This document shows, piece after piece, positions 22,260 through 36,163 of a stretch of DNA of 64,000 nt; position 1 is the first letter of the stretch; every line of letters begins with the position of its first letter. Origin of the DNA: Blasia pusilla (taxonomy: Eukaryota > Marchantiophyta > Marchantiopsida > Blasiales). Location: contig CM114271.1 of NCBI GenBank assembly GCA_050084515.1, forward strand, positions 19,344,001-19,408,000, written 5' to 3'. The notes under the pieces were generated by a model that made no database searches, was not told the origin of the DNA, and worked only from the letters and a program-made list of their open reading frames with translations. Made by a program: the position numbers and the translations under genes.

Positions 22260-23656
22260 CGTCATAGTAAGCACAGTGAGTGCTAGAGAGCGGGATCGGA
22301 TCCTACAGAGAGCCAGGAGGTTCAAGTGGGAGGGGACTCATATTTTGTGGGTATGAGGAGATGGTAGGATACGAGTGGTACCTCATCCTTCCCAGCGAGC
22401 ACGTGTAGTGCGACATGCCCATGGAGAGTTGGGCATTTTGGAGTAAAGCGTACTTACAGCTTACTCCAAGTTCACTATTGGTGGCGCGGCATGCATACTT
22501 GGGTAGAGCAGTTTATGGCCATATGTATGGTATGTGACAGAGTGCAAGCATTCTTCAATGCTCCCACTCCACAGTTACATCCTTTGTCGATTATGGGTTT
22601 AGATTATCGGTGGAGTTTAGACTTTGCGGGACCTTTGCCATTGACGTGGCGTCATCACAGGTATGTGTTGGTCATGGTGGAGCATTTCTCCAAGTGGATA
22701 GAGTTGGTGGCACTATCGGAAAAGGCAAGCGAGGGAACAGCTAATGTGTTTCTAGATCGTGTGCTTAATCACTTTGGTGCACCGGCAGAGGTGTTGACTG
22801 ACCAAGGTACCGAGTTCAGGGGAGAGTTTCACGCCTTGTGTGATGAGGCGCTAATAGATCATCGCACCACGTCCAAAGATTATCCTAAGGCGGATGGGTT
22901 GGCGGAGAGAGTAGTACACACGGTGAAGAGAGGATTGTGCAAGTATGGCTTGTAGCGAGGACAGTTGAGGGAGTGGGACCTACAATTTCCATGGTTGGCT
23001 ATGGGTTATCGCTTTAGTCAGAAGATATCCTTGGTGTCATTTTCACCGTACTTTTTGCTCTTTGGGAGAGAGCCAGATTTACCTACAGCTATTCGACGTG
23101 ACATGGAAGAGGTGTTAGATCTTGATGATCCAGATGTGTGGATATAAGCGTGTTCACAAAGGGTGGAGATTTTTCAGAGAGTTATGCCTATGGCCTTTGA
23201 GAACTTAGCTATTGCTCAACATAGAGATACATTGATAAACGCGACCATCCGTGGAGGAGGTTATCGTCAAGGATTAGGAGGTTTCATCATGGAGATTACG
23301 TGTATTTACAGCAGGCGGCACCCACGACACTAGATGTCACTGAAGGGGCACGATCCTACGTATGCGCGAGGTATTACCGACCGGAGTCCTCATGTTGGAA
23401 GGACGAGATTGTATGGTTTGGAAGGATCATGTGCACAATTGTGCGCCATGTCATCTTCCGAACGTGGACGAGACAATGGATCTAAGCTTGGCAATGGTAC
23501 TTGCAGGTTTGAGGTGTATGTTGTGCGGATCTACGAGGGATGCGGCCACCATGTTGGTATGTGATTGTTGTTCTCGAGGGTGGAATATGTCATGTCTGAC
23601 CCCCCCTTCTTGATGTAGTTCCCACGGGACGATGGATATGTCCGAGATGTGTATAG
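22260..23656 (+). pseudogene. Gypsy copy B integrase with C-terminal PHD finger
   Basis: Integrase inserts element DNA into the host genome. The zinc-binding part reads HAHGELGHFGVKRTY then CMVCDRVQ. The catalytic core has SLDFAGPLPL, LTDQGTEFRG and ADGLAERV, giving the D,D,E triad. Its tail continues with YFLLFGREPDLPTAIR, DLDDPDVWI and a GPY/F-like EVLPTGVLMLEGRD. The end, 23515-23656, is a PHD finger: CMLC, CDCC, WNMSC, a frameshift in a run of seven C near 23600, then GRWICPRC. The PHD takes the place where chromoviruses carry a chromodomain. PHD fingers often bind the histone H3 tail; that function here is inference. Confidence 0.83.
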
Positions 23657-24074
23657 GGTAGTAGGTCATCTCAGAGATATGTGATATTTTCTATCTAGAG
23701 TTAGGAGGATCCAACTGCCAACTAGGGAGGCGGTTGTGTGATCTCCATGTATATGTATGAGTTGATTTTTGTACATCTGTGGATCCACCCGTGTGTGGGG
23801 AAGATCGATGTTGTGTGGTATAGATGTGACCAACGATGTATATTCTGTAGCGATATGTATGCGCATAACAGCTATCACATCTGAGTAGTCGATAGGCCGA
23901 GATCTATTGTGGATGGGCCATTGGAGCACCTCTCTTGTATGTGTGTGAGATAGGACTAGGGTGCTAGCGTCCGATTCCTTGATAGCGCAGGTGGACGAGG
24001 CTCGATATGCCGATGTAGATTGAGGAGTGGAGTTTTACGCCCGGAGTGTCGTTTTTACTTTTCTTTATTTTTCT
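23657..24074 (+). repeat. 3' terminal region of gypsy copy B, LTR-like
   Basis: It contains the conserved AACTAGGGAGGCGGTTG stretch and, near 23850-23890, a segment GCGATATGTATGCGC followed by CTATCACATC. Both match copies A and C. The outer border is unclear because fragment X begins here. Confidence 0.5.
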
Positions 24075-24293
24075 TCATTTCTATTAATAGAAATAAAGAT
24101 AAATAGGTGAAACATCCTAGTTTCTTGAGTAGTGAAATAGTCAGGAGCCGCAGCGGCAGCGCATTCTCGTATGTCGAGTTATCTCCATGTTCAGGTTCCA
24201 TCGAAGCTCTTTTGTGAGCACACGGACGGACTAGGTTGTATCTCTAAGATTTGTAAAGATTTTAGTGATTTCGTCACTTTCTGTTTTCTCACA
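24075..24293 (+). repeat. LTR fragment of family X, 5'-truncated
   Basis: It matches the second half of the solo LTR at 2251-2692, including CTATTAATAGAAA, GGAGCCGCAGCGG and the terminal TTTTCTCACA. Confidence 0.72.
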
Positions 24294-24428
24294 GGTAGAT
24301 GGCACCATAGAGAGGGGTACGTAGAGGATAGTGAGGAGTTAATTAGGCCGTTGGGTACCTTGTGGGAGGGAAAATTGTGCAAAGCGCCAAAAACAAGGCA
24401 TTGAGGTCTCCATCATTTTTTACTTTTT

Positions 24429-24777
24429 TGTGAGAAAATAGAAAGTGACAAAATCACTGAAATCTTAACAAAACTTAGAGATAAAAATGGCCTAGTCCGT
24501 CCGTGCGCTCACAGAAGAGCTTCGATGGAACATGAACATGGAGATAACTCAACATACGAGAATGCGCTACCGCTTCGGCTCCCGACTATTTCACTGCTCG
24601 GGAAACTAGGGTTTTTACCTATTTTTATTTGTTTCTATTAATAGAAAAATCCACCTACGTCGTATTACTATGACTCCTTCATCGTCTAAGTCGGAACCAT
24701 CAATCTAGGCTTCTCCTCATACAAGGGGGCCGATCAGATTAATAGTGCTCAAAGAAGTGGATGTTGAGAATCCAACA
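24429..24777 (-). repeat. LTR of family X, inverted, with internal deletion
   Basis: On the - strand it starts TGTTGGATTC and ends TTCTCACA. Relative to 2251-2692 it lacks about 90 bp that include the hairpin at 2415-2447. It forms a fold-back with 24075-24293, separated by about 135 bp. Confidence 0.75.
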
Positions 24778-26590
<1,813 letters not shown>

Positions 26591-26591
<1 letters not shown>

Positions 26592-29500
26592 TCCAACTAA
26601 ATCACTCCTCATTTTGTTTTAGTTCCTCCCCAACTCTTGAAACAACTATATCAATAGGTTGAATGTAAGTGATACTCAAATGGACACGATCAACATACGT
26701 GGATCAAAAACTTCACCAAGTTTCTCCTCTCTGTGTGTAATTGGCCACATGTATAGTCTTAGTTGTAGTTGCCACATCATATGACAAACGCCTAGTGATC
26801 GTGAGGAACACCTATACTCTGGAGACCAATATAGTCTCCATGCCACAATCTCCATCTCATAGAATTCAAAAGTCATGATATTTATCCATGGGAATGAGAC
26901 TAGATGCTAATAAAAATCTCTTCTCTCCCATGAAGGGGGGATGTTGATTCTACATCCTCCTCGTGTCGTACCAATTGTCAAACTCCTTCATAAAATCATC
27001 ACACTTGATGGTCCCCACCATGTTTGAGAATCATCAAGGTATCAAGGTCCCTCCATGAACCCATATGTATTGCAATCGTCCATATCCCACCACAATCGAG
27101 TGATGACACTCCATGGCATCTCCTTAGATAACTTGAAATCTGCTTATAACCCCTCTTATAACAATACAAATGACAATTGAGATGGTTCTCCATATGGAAA
27201 CCTTTGGTATCTAGCCCTACTCCTCATAAAATATCGTCCATTCCTAGCACCAACGTGCTCCCTATTTTTCTATGGGTACTTCATGGTCAACCCTATAAAA
27301 ACCCATCTAGCTCACTCTTGAGACACAAAGTCTACAACAACCAATGACCAATCTGGTAAATGTGTAGGAAAAGGATCCAAGAAACCTTGAGAGGCCACAA
27401 ATAAGAACTCTAAACCTATCCTAGAGGACTAGAACTTGTTTATCTCACTTCAATCATAAGTTAGAGATCTTAGGGTACCTATGTAAGGATTTTTCTCAAA
27501 GTGTTACCACATAAAACTCATGATCGATAGATGTAAATGTAGGTGAGAAGGTTTGGGGAAGGATCAAGGTCTGGAGTAGAGGATTCCTTGTGGAAAATCC
27601 CCCAAAGCCAATACTCTTGACCACTCAATGGACGCGCTATACCTAAAGGGGTCCCTAAATGCATGCCACAAGGCCCAAGGGGTTTAATAAGCCAAGAAGA
27701 AGAAGGGCTCCATCGTCAGGACTAAACTCCCAAACTTGAATCTTCCCCAACCATGCTAGAAGAGACCATGAAGGCATGCAACTCAAATTCGGTGAAGTTA
27801 CATTTTGTCGCTAAGATATAAGTTGGTCGAATCGAGGTACTAATTATGTGTGTATTGGAGTGAGACATGAATGGATATAAAGTGCCTCATCATTAAGAGT
27901 TGAAGTATCTATGTCAATCTCAAGCCTATTTGATTTGCTTCACAAAGGGTCATCGACAACAACCATTTCGAATTTCAACAAGATGCAAGATACCATTTAC
28001 AGACAAGATTATTAGTGCAACTCATTCTCATAGCAACATCACATGGATTGAAGACAAGTAGTGACAAAAGGATGACAAGAAAAGATGTGATGGTAATGGG
28101 GGAGATGGTGACATGCAAGATCTGGTCAAATTCGTGGGTAGGGGAAAATGAAACCTAATGCAGCAAGCAATAAGGTGACCACCCTCATCGATTGGACACT
28201 AACTGACAAGTACTTGACACGAAAGTATCTAAATGATCACGAATAGATCTCCTGTCAACACCTCGTGAGTTAGACATCTTACTAAATTTGGCAGTCACAT
28301 CAAAGATCTCAGCCCTAGTCATATTGATCGAATTGTAACCACAGGAACTCCATTGAAAACCCTATGAACTTCTAAGAACATGCGTCTTCTTATTTCGATT
28401 GCGAACTTGCTTCCCCATGTGTTCATCACCCACAATCATTGGAGTATCTCCTATCCAGCTGAACCTTGAGCTTAGCTTAGCTTGGCAGCAATCGAACCCG
28501 GGCTTGAAGTAAATTGGACACGGTTGAGGTCATTAAACTTGCTGGAAAATTATCTCAAAGAGAGTGAAGATATCTATGCGCAAAGGAGCTTTCTTTCGAG
28601 ACCAAGCTTTGCTGAATCTCCCAAAAATGATCGCTTGGAAGATGATTTCTGAAAACCCTCATCCTGAAGTTTTGAATTCCAGGATTTGAAACTGGACTGG
28701 ATAGCTGAGGCATTCTGCACAATGATACCGCAATCGGGCTTCAATATCTTTTCAGTGTCGCACATAATGGATGGCCTTTGAAGCCTCTACAGTGCGTGAA
28801 AATCTCTCCTGCGGAACGGAATGTTCCGTTCCAGAAGTTGCGATTGACTGGACAGCGGAAGGGGGTGTATTCTACACAGTGATGCCAAAATGTGCCTCCA
28901 GTGTCACTGCATACCGGTCGTCATTCCACTGACCTATCTACATTGAGTAATGAGTCAGACTCAGGCACACAACGCTCGCACTAACGACATCGGCACGAGA
29001 GAGAAAGTGAGAAACGGCCACCTCTTACCTTTGGATTTGCAGACAGGTATTACAGTTCAGCCGATCCTCTCTGCTGTTCTCCACATGCACACTCGACGCA
29101 TTTACAGCGGGTTAAGCCGAAGGGCCCACTACCCGAATGAGCTGGGAGAAGAGTGCGCCGACAGCTGTGAATTTTGGCGCCCACTAAGACGTTGGCTTTT
29201 CCCTACTCCACGTTACGCATTTGATTAGAACCCAGACGAGGCTTTTCGATCTCGAGCGTTCATCCACATGCTCGCCTCGATCGGCAGTTTCTACATCAAG
29301 ATTCGGTCAAAGCTCAACGACCTCGGTACTCTCATCGATAACCGCGAAAGACAGATAAAAACCGACCAGAGTTCTTCCTGTTTTTCACTTGAGAACCGGT
29401 TTACCTCTGGCATGCTGAGACAAATGCCGCTTCCTAGCGGACTCCGTAGTTTAAGGACGAGTTATGCAGAAAACTGGCGCTTGACGCCAGTTGTACTTCG

Positions 29501-29777
29501 CATTTCACAAGTCTTGTGGAGGGGAGAGTACTCTACTTGTATTGACAGCGGTTGGTCGTGCTCTCACCAGCTCTACGGAGGGTGACTTCCTAGTTAGGAT
29601 GACACTGGTCAAGATGAAGCACAGTTTTCGATGATGCCGCTGTTCACCTTCTGGATATGTAACGATTAAAGATTTAACTGAGCTTTACCTGACGGGCCAT
29701 GTGATGACTAACTGTCACGCGGAGCATTGTAAGCTGTACGACATAGATTTATCTACGAGGCATAGGTCTGGTACAAA
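26591..29777. other. Unassigned intergenic DNA
   Basis: I recognise no coding region, RNA gene or repeat ends. From about 28500 the composition becomes richer in G and C, towards the expansin region. Confidence 0.4.
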
Positions 29778-29881
29778 ATGGCTACTAGTCGTAGTAAAAC
29801 GACTAGTAACCATTTCTCTTAAAAGAATGGTGTTTGCCTTTTTGGCAAACAGCGGTGTTTGCAAAAATGGCAAACACCGCT
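29778..29881. repeat. Cluster of three inverted repeats (hairpins)
   Basis: Hairpin 1 has 14-bp arms with one mismatch (29778-29791 and 29800-29813). Hairpin 2 has perfect 8-bp arms, TGTTTGCC and GGCAAACA (29831-29838 and 29844-29851). Hairpin 3 has perfect 12-bp arms, AGCGGTGTTTGC and GCAAACACCGCT (29851-29862 and 29870-29881). Hairpins 2 and 3 look like relatives of one another. Confidence 0.9.
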
Positions 29882-30703
29882 GACTTCCTGTCTCCCAAAA
29901 TACATTGAGGAAAACGGTAATAGGAGTTGTGAACTGCATACGAACAACGTGAACTCCAAAAGCAGTTCCTAGGTTTGTGAACAGGCTGTTCAACATGAAG
30001 CATGTTAACTATTTGAAACACTATCATCATTTGGCGTCAACAAAAACAGTGAAAAGTTTTCATGCGGTTAAGACACATTGTTTTCTCAGTTTTTATTGAA
30101 TACACTTAAAACCTTTAAGATCAGGAGACGGTTCACATATCCACTATCGCCCTGGTGCACGGAGATAATTTCTGGGAGTGGAGTAAACAGAATCCATCAT
30201 TTAAGACAATCATACACTACAAAGCGAACACAGCCCAAAGAGGTATGTTCGCACTCAGTCATCTAGACTATGATGTTTCTCTCTCGCATCAAACCAGAAT
30301 TAATATCTATCCGTATTTTGGACAATTATCCTCCTCCGGCACCTCCTCGCAGCGGGTGGCCGTTCGGCACAAATAATCACCTCTTCCGCAACAACATTCC
30401 CGGAGAATCGACCATTAGCAGTTAGCACACATCAATACGGTCGAAGGAGCGGGCGGCTCTTTAGGCGAACACCTCTGCTACCATCGAATAGAAATCCTTA
30501 AAAGCAGGCTGCCGGACAGTGGGCGCTGAGTATATGTACACGCCTCTTCTATTCCAAGAGTGCGTTCGCACCCAAACCTTCAAGGACATCAGTGAGTTCC
30601 AAGTCACTTGCCAGGAACTTCGTTTCTGGCTCGTCGAACCATTGGAGCTAAATTAGTATAGCCCTACACACCGTACGTACGTGCGGAATAGTCCTCCAAT
30701 ACA
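29882..30703. other. Region downstream of the first expansin gene
   Basis: No gene is recognised. It contains the 3' flank of the expansin gene ending at 30704; no clear polyadenylation signal was identified. Confidence 0.4.
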
Positions 30704-31979
30704 TTAGTAGCCTCCGAAGTTATAGTCCGTTTCGAAAGTTTGCCCGAAGTACCAGTTTCTCGGAGCAACGTTGAAGAAATCCTGGGTCCTGCCACTGCCG
30801 AGTGTCACTCTGAAGGCGAGCGCCTGCCCCACCAGATTCGCAGTAGCTTGCCAGTTCGAGCCCCAGTTTTGGCTCATGTAGTACCAACCCGAGTTTTCGC
30901 CCTTGATCGCCAGCGATTGCACATCTCCACTCCCCGCAACGTTAGTGACTAAGACGAGGTCGAACCAGGGATTTCCGTTCATCGTGAAGCGAATACCACC
31001 AGAGCGGCTGCATGCGACTCTGCAGGGTGCATTACAGAAAAGATGATCAGGCGAGTCGCACACACAGCCTCTGGGACGTTACAAAACTGGGAACTAGAAT
31101 CGAGATGGGTTATTACAACTTTCCAAACGGACGCAAACTAATTAAGGTCTAGAGGAGCTGAAGAGAGGACGTCTAATGTAATACCCAGGTGACCTGAAGA
31201 CCTTCGACACCATCTCGCCAGCAGTCAGACAACTGGTGAACCTCAGGTACGGGGCGTGCATCAGAAGGAGCGTGCATGTACATGAGGTGGAGCATTACCT
31301 CTTATACTGAACTGGAATCACTCCCCCAACTGGCTGAGCGAGCCTCTGGAACATGGGGTACGACAGGTCGAAGTGTGACCTCGGGGGATCGCACCAGCCT
31401 CCCTCCGAACCTGGGGGACATGCGTTAGTCGCAGTCACTGTGATGCTCGCGCCCTGGTAGCAATATTTGCTCTCAGCAAGTTTGCATACGATCTGGAAGC
31501 AGGCTCCGCAGCTCAGTCCGTTGTTGAATAGGGCATTGCTGAGAGCAGTGGAAGAAGTTCCATAACCGACAGAGTACAAGTTTCCGTATCCACAGGCTCC
31601 ACCTACAGTACCAGAAGAAGCACTGTCATTTTCTGAACAGCTCCTCATTTCAGTTCATTAGATAGGAAACGTCACATCTTCAAACTCGGACACATCTTCT
31701 ACCTCGGACAGTACTATGCCAGGCAGTAGACGTTCACTGAAGAACAAACGGGGAGAAGCCGAGCAATGTGAGAATAACGAAGGCTAGAGAAGAGTAAGCT
31801 TCATGAGGCTCACCCATGGTTCCGGAAGCGTCCTGCCCGCCATAGAAGGTTGCGTGCGCGTCGGTCCAATCCGTGACGGCCCAAGCTCCCCCGGCATTGA
31901 CTTGCACCAGCCTGTTACATAGGACTAACATGCTAGCTAGAAAGAGCCGCAGAGCTCCAGCTCCATTGAATCTGGCCAT
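30704..31979 (-). CDS. EXPA: Alpha-expansin (gene 1)
   Basis: Expansins loosen plant cell walls non-enzymatically in acid conditions; the protein is secreted. Three exons are read on the - strand: 31979-31814, 31602-31299 and 31019-30704, with GT-AG introns in phases 1 and 2, giving 261 residues. The start was chosen at MARFNGAG because a hydrophobic signal segment ([11 protein letters not shown]) follows; two in-frame ATGs lie upstream at 32042 and 31991. Domain 1 has [38 protein letters not shown] and the HFD motif (HFDLSYPMF). Domain 2 has [38 protein letters not shown] and NWYFGQTFE. Intron positions after TMG and after the YKR segment are those of the family. It looks intact. Which subgroup it belongs to cannot be told. 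Confidence 0.93.
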
Positions 31980-32511
31980 TTCACTGCACATTCCAGAAGC
32001 GGGTGGAGGTAAGCTCTCGGCACAAAGCAGAGCTGCCGACACTCACATTACCACGTCTGATGCCTGTCCACTCGTTGCCATGGCAAACCAAGGCGTAACA
32101 AAGGACTGAGATGAGAAACAAGACGTGGGAGAGAGCTGTAAGCTGTCAAACCTCCAAATGCGTTGCGGCACACGAGCTCCAACGCTAGTCACCGAGGACT
32201 CGTACGACGGACAGGCTCCTAGGAAGCCAACACTCGCGCACTCTTGCAGGGAACCGAGACTAAGGACGTATACCCGGACTCCGCCGCTGCTCTCACTCTG
32301 ACTGGTCCCCGCAGAAATGAGGCGAGTGGAGAAGAGATTGAGGGGAGATGGCGGAATTATGTACCCACGCAGGCGGTGGAGGTGAGTAGGTGGGTGACGG
32401 ACGACGACTGCAGTGAGCGGGTTGAGCTGCTCCCGCTGCAGTCGAAATGCTCGTGAGGGTGAGTGAACGATTGAATGTATGAATGATGTTAGGAGGGAAT
32501 GAGCACAAGGG

Positions 32512-32518
32512 ATTTATA
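32512..32518 (-). promoter_or_regulatory. Candidate TATA box for expansin gene 1
   Basis: The - strand reads CCATATAAATCCC here, 533 bp upstream of the chosen ATG. A 5' untranslated region of about 500 bp would be long, so a closer start or an intron in the leader is possible. Confidence 0.3.
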
Positions 32519-35500
32519 TGGAGTGCAGCTCAGTCTAGCGGTGGGTCGTACTCTACAGCTACAGGGATTGCAGGCCGACGGGGAGACCAGGTTGATTGCA
32601 GCGTCAGTCGGCCAAACCCGGCCCCGCCTTGTGAACATGCAGTTCTGCCATGTCCAGCCTCTAATCTGGGCCGCCGCCTCCGCAACCGGGGCCCCGCTAA
32701 TGCACTTGGGCAAGAAAGAGCGGACTCGTAGGCTCAGCAGTCTACGACTAGAGTAGCGAAGCTGGATCGAAGCTGGACTGACTACCGGATCGACGCGAAG
32801 CGACGGATCGGAGGGAGTCGGGGAACGCGATGCGAGCTATACGCACCAAGGTGACTCCGTTCCGTCACCTTGGTCGATTTTACTTTACCTCCCGCTGCGT
32901 CCATCCATCTCGAGCCTTTACCCCATCCAAAGCCACCTTTTGCTCGCCAATTCTGAAACAACTACTGTACCGCGAAGCATTACGACAGTCGCTACTTTTG
33001 AGGCCTTGCTCGCTCGTGGCTGTTTCGCCTTTTGACAGACATCATGACAAAGGAGAGCGGTTGACCGAGTATTACCCCAATGCCTTACAGCCCATAGCAC
33101 ACACGAAAAAGGACCGGGCTCGTATTTATGTTTAGACCCAAATTGGGTGCGCAACCAGTTATTCACAAGCAGAGCGCCCCGTCTGCATCATTTATCCTAT
33201 TCATAATGGGTAGGTTTCATGATTCTGCTAGGACTTTTGCCATGTGGGTTGATCACCAGTAAAGGTTAGCATTCCGACTTTACTCTTTGGCGGAGGTGGA
33301 GGGCCTTATTTGTTATCTCATCACTGCACTGCACTGCAGTATGTGTGTGTGTGTGTGACCCAAATCGTCCGTTTGCCTTACCACACCACTATCGCTGGGG
33401 AACGAAGCTGCACCACACACGGCTTTTACTGTAGACCAGACCTCCCAACTGTATGCGTACCAGAACTGCAGCCATTTCTGTCAGTACCATTTATGAAAAC
33501 TATACCAACATCGCTCTAGCTCATGAATGTGGGGACGATGGGAGGGAAGGGTTTCTCCTTCTCATGTGGGGGCGATTAGCGGCTTCAAGATCCCAACATC
33601 GGTCAATTTGAATCTTCGTAACGTCGTCGACGACGAAGCCTCGTTGAAATGTTTTTTGGCTCCTGCATGGCTGCCACAAATGAGAGGAGACCTTGACCGG
33701 ACTCCCGAACCCGGCTCAGGGCAGTCCTTAACCCTAGCCGCAGGCTCCCTTCGAGCCCTCATTATTCTTCGGTAATTCCTGCGTATGCGTTTCATGCAGA
33801 CGCCACTCGAAGCACATCCGATCCAATCCTGAACGAGAATCCTTCATATTCCCTCCACCTCAACCTCAACCTCAACCTGCCCGCCCCCCAACGCAACTAG
33901 GTCTCGGCTCGAGCCCCCCGCCCGGACGGACGGACGGACGGAAGGATGGACGGACGGAGGGATGGATAACAGACAATAATAGTCATACGAGATCCACCCA
34001 CCATATTAATCGTGTTCGAATTAGGCACCACCGGGTTCGTGCGAATCTTCGTGATATGCGAATGCGGTTGTTGCGCCTACGTGGTTGAATGCTTGTCCGG
34101 TAAACTTGCATGTTGGGTTGGGTTGGGTCGGGTCGGGTCGGGAGGGAGGGCAACTTGTCCGTCTGCAATTGAGCTTGTCATGCAATCAAACGTTTCGGCC
34201 CTGCCCTGCCCTGACCCCACGAGGATGTGGCTAGGAGAAGTCGTGACCGATTCCGTCCGTTTTGTCTTCTTTCCGGTTCTTCCTGGTTCTGGGGTGTGTC
34301 CATCTAGACCACTAAATTTATTTATCTACAGAATGTGGTCACCGGGTGGATTTCCACCGTTCAAAAGTTATTCTCGGAGAGATCTGCGACCTAACTGACG
34401 ATCCTGCCTTCCCCGTTAGCCCTAACTTACCGAACCTGGAGAGCTCAACATTCAAAGTGGGGTTGCGACGTGGAGCTACGTGACAAGATTTCCGTTAACC
34501 CTAATCATTCCTAATCCTGAAGGGTTCAACTAGGTTAGTAAATGGGGCACGATGAGGCGATCGACGGAGGGTGCCCAGCACGTTCCGTGTATTCTAGCTA
34601 AGTTGACGAGATCTCTTAATTTAAGCACGTCCGGTGCAATAACTCGCTCGTTTACACCCGTCGGATTAGAAAACTCGGATCGTAAATTTAGAATCTTAGA
34701 TCGCCGCCGCCCACAGGTCAAACAAACATTGTTGTCAGCCCAATCAGTATTAATACTCATTTTCCTTGTCCTCTAAAAAGGGTCCTCTATTTAAATCCAG
34801 CATCCTTAATTTGAGGAAGGTCGAAAAGGAAAACCCTGAATGTGGTGATTGATTGATTGATGGATCGAACTCGTTAACCCTAAATAACCCTAAATCACCG
34901 CCTCCGCTCGCCATAGGCCGACGGTGATTGCCGCTCACGGAGACGGATGTAGGTAACGAATCCGATGTCGCGAAACGTACACTCTCGATCTTCCTGGCGA
35001 TAATAAAGATGCGGACCTGCTCCCCGCACAGGATTCCGACACGTGCTTGAGACAGATTCGCGTCGGTATCGTCCCGCGAAATTGCTATCAGAGGTGGCAT
35101 GCACACTGTACAGTTAAATTTCACCCTATCCGCGACCGCGAACGAGCTACTCTAGCAGCTGGATAGGATACAAGGAACGCGATCGCAAACTGCGGACTCC
35201 GATTGTGTGGACGACTCGCCTCATCATGTCCGGTTTCGAATTCGCAAGTAGACCTCGATCGCCCTACGCGCGACATTCCCCCCGCCCCCCCGGGGTCCAT
35301 GAAACGAAACGGTACTCCTCCTGAATCTTGATCCTGATCCTGCTGGGCGTCGATCAATCGCGAAGTTCGACGTAGTTAAAGTTTGATCCTGCCTGGTGGT
35401 TGCTTTTTCTTAGCCAGCTAGATGTATACTCCGATTTCAACTCTTACATCAGCCTCTTACCAACTGTGCCAGCTCTGTCCGGAATTGGTATTCGGTGTCT

Positions 35501-36163
35501 CCCACTCGAGGCAGGTGCGCGATTTCTTCCAACTATGGATCGACGGAGAGTGACGAGATCTTGGCGTTGGTTGACTCGAATAACCAAAGCTTAATATGCA
35601 CCGGTTCCGAAGGGAATAGGGGTTGCATGACTGAACTTCGTCGTCACCCGCCGCCCGCAATCAATGTCATCCACATGTAGTTTCCCCGACTCGATAGTTT
35701 AGCGACGCCATGTGCGATGAAAGGAAAAAATCATCGGAGAAACCTCCATCGCGGAAAAGGAAAGCGCGGCCATGTGTTTAGAGTAGACTTCGCGAGTCAC
35801 TTACTTACTTTCTGTTCCATTGGTATGAATCTAATACGATTTCCCACTTCCATTTTCCTGTGCGTCAAACTTTCCAGAACTCATAACAAACGAGGAAGGA
35901 ACGATCCACCGATCTTCGTAACTCACGCTGAACGCCACCCGCAAACATATTCCCGATGGAATAATGCCGATTTTGATTTGAACCTGGAATCGCGGGTTGA
36001 GTGCGAGAGCAGATACACTCCCCCTTTAGAAGATTAAAGCGACCATGAGTTCGGGGAGCCCTCGAGTCGGCCAGAAGTACCCGGTATCCTTTCAGGGTTC
36101 GAAGGTTCATGTGTCGTATACACATCCTAGGCATTAAATTCAATCCGAGTTTTGCAAAAGAAC
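32519..36163. other. GC-rich intergenic DNA between the expansins, left part
   Basis: No domain or splice pattern is recognised. Simple-sequence patches include GGAC repeats near 33925-33960, GGTTG/GGTCG repeats near 34112-34145 and CCTCAA repeats near 33857-33875. Open frames are short and overlap on both strands. Confidence 0.4.

Larger units (their letters stand above)
11160..24050 (+). mobile_element. Ty3/gypsy retrotransposon copy B with methyltransferase and PHD finger
   Basis: The order is gag zinc knuckle (11168-11209), retropepsin (near 12155), C5 methyltransferase (12811-14815), reverse transcriptase and RNase H (15190-16540), integrase (22260-23160) and PHD finger (23515-23656), then an LTR-like 3' region to about 24050. 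The 5' end is cut inside gag at the copia junction, so the 5' LTR and primer site are lost. A 945-bp LTR-like unit (13125-14069) splits the methyltransferase, and a complete copia (16768-22248) splits RNase H from integrase. It is dead, but it is the most complete copy here. Confidence 0.88.

Noticed and set aside
24191-24404. Small frames on both strands at the fold-back
   Set aside because: They are translations of LTR X sequence and have no independent support.
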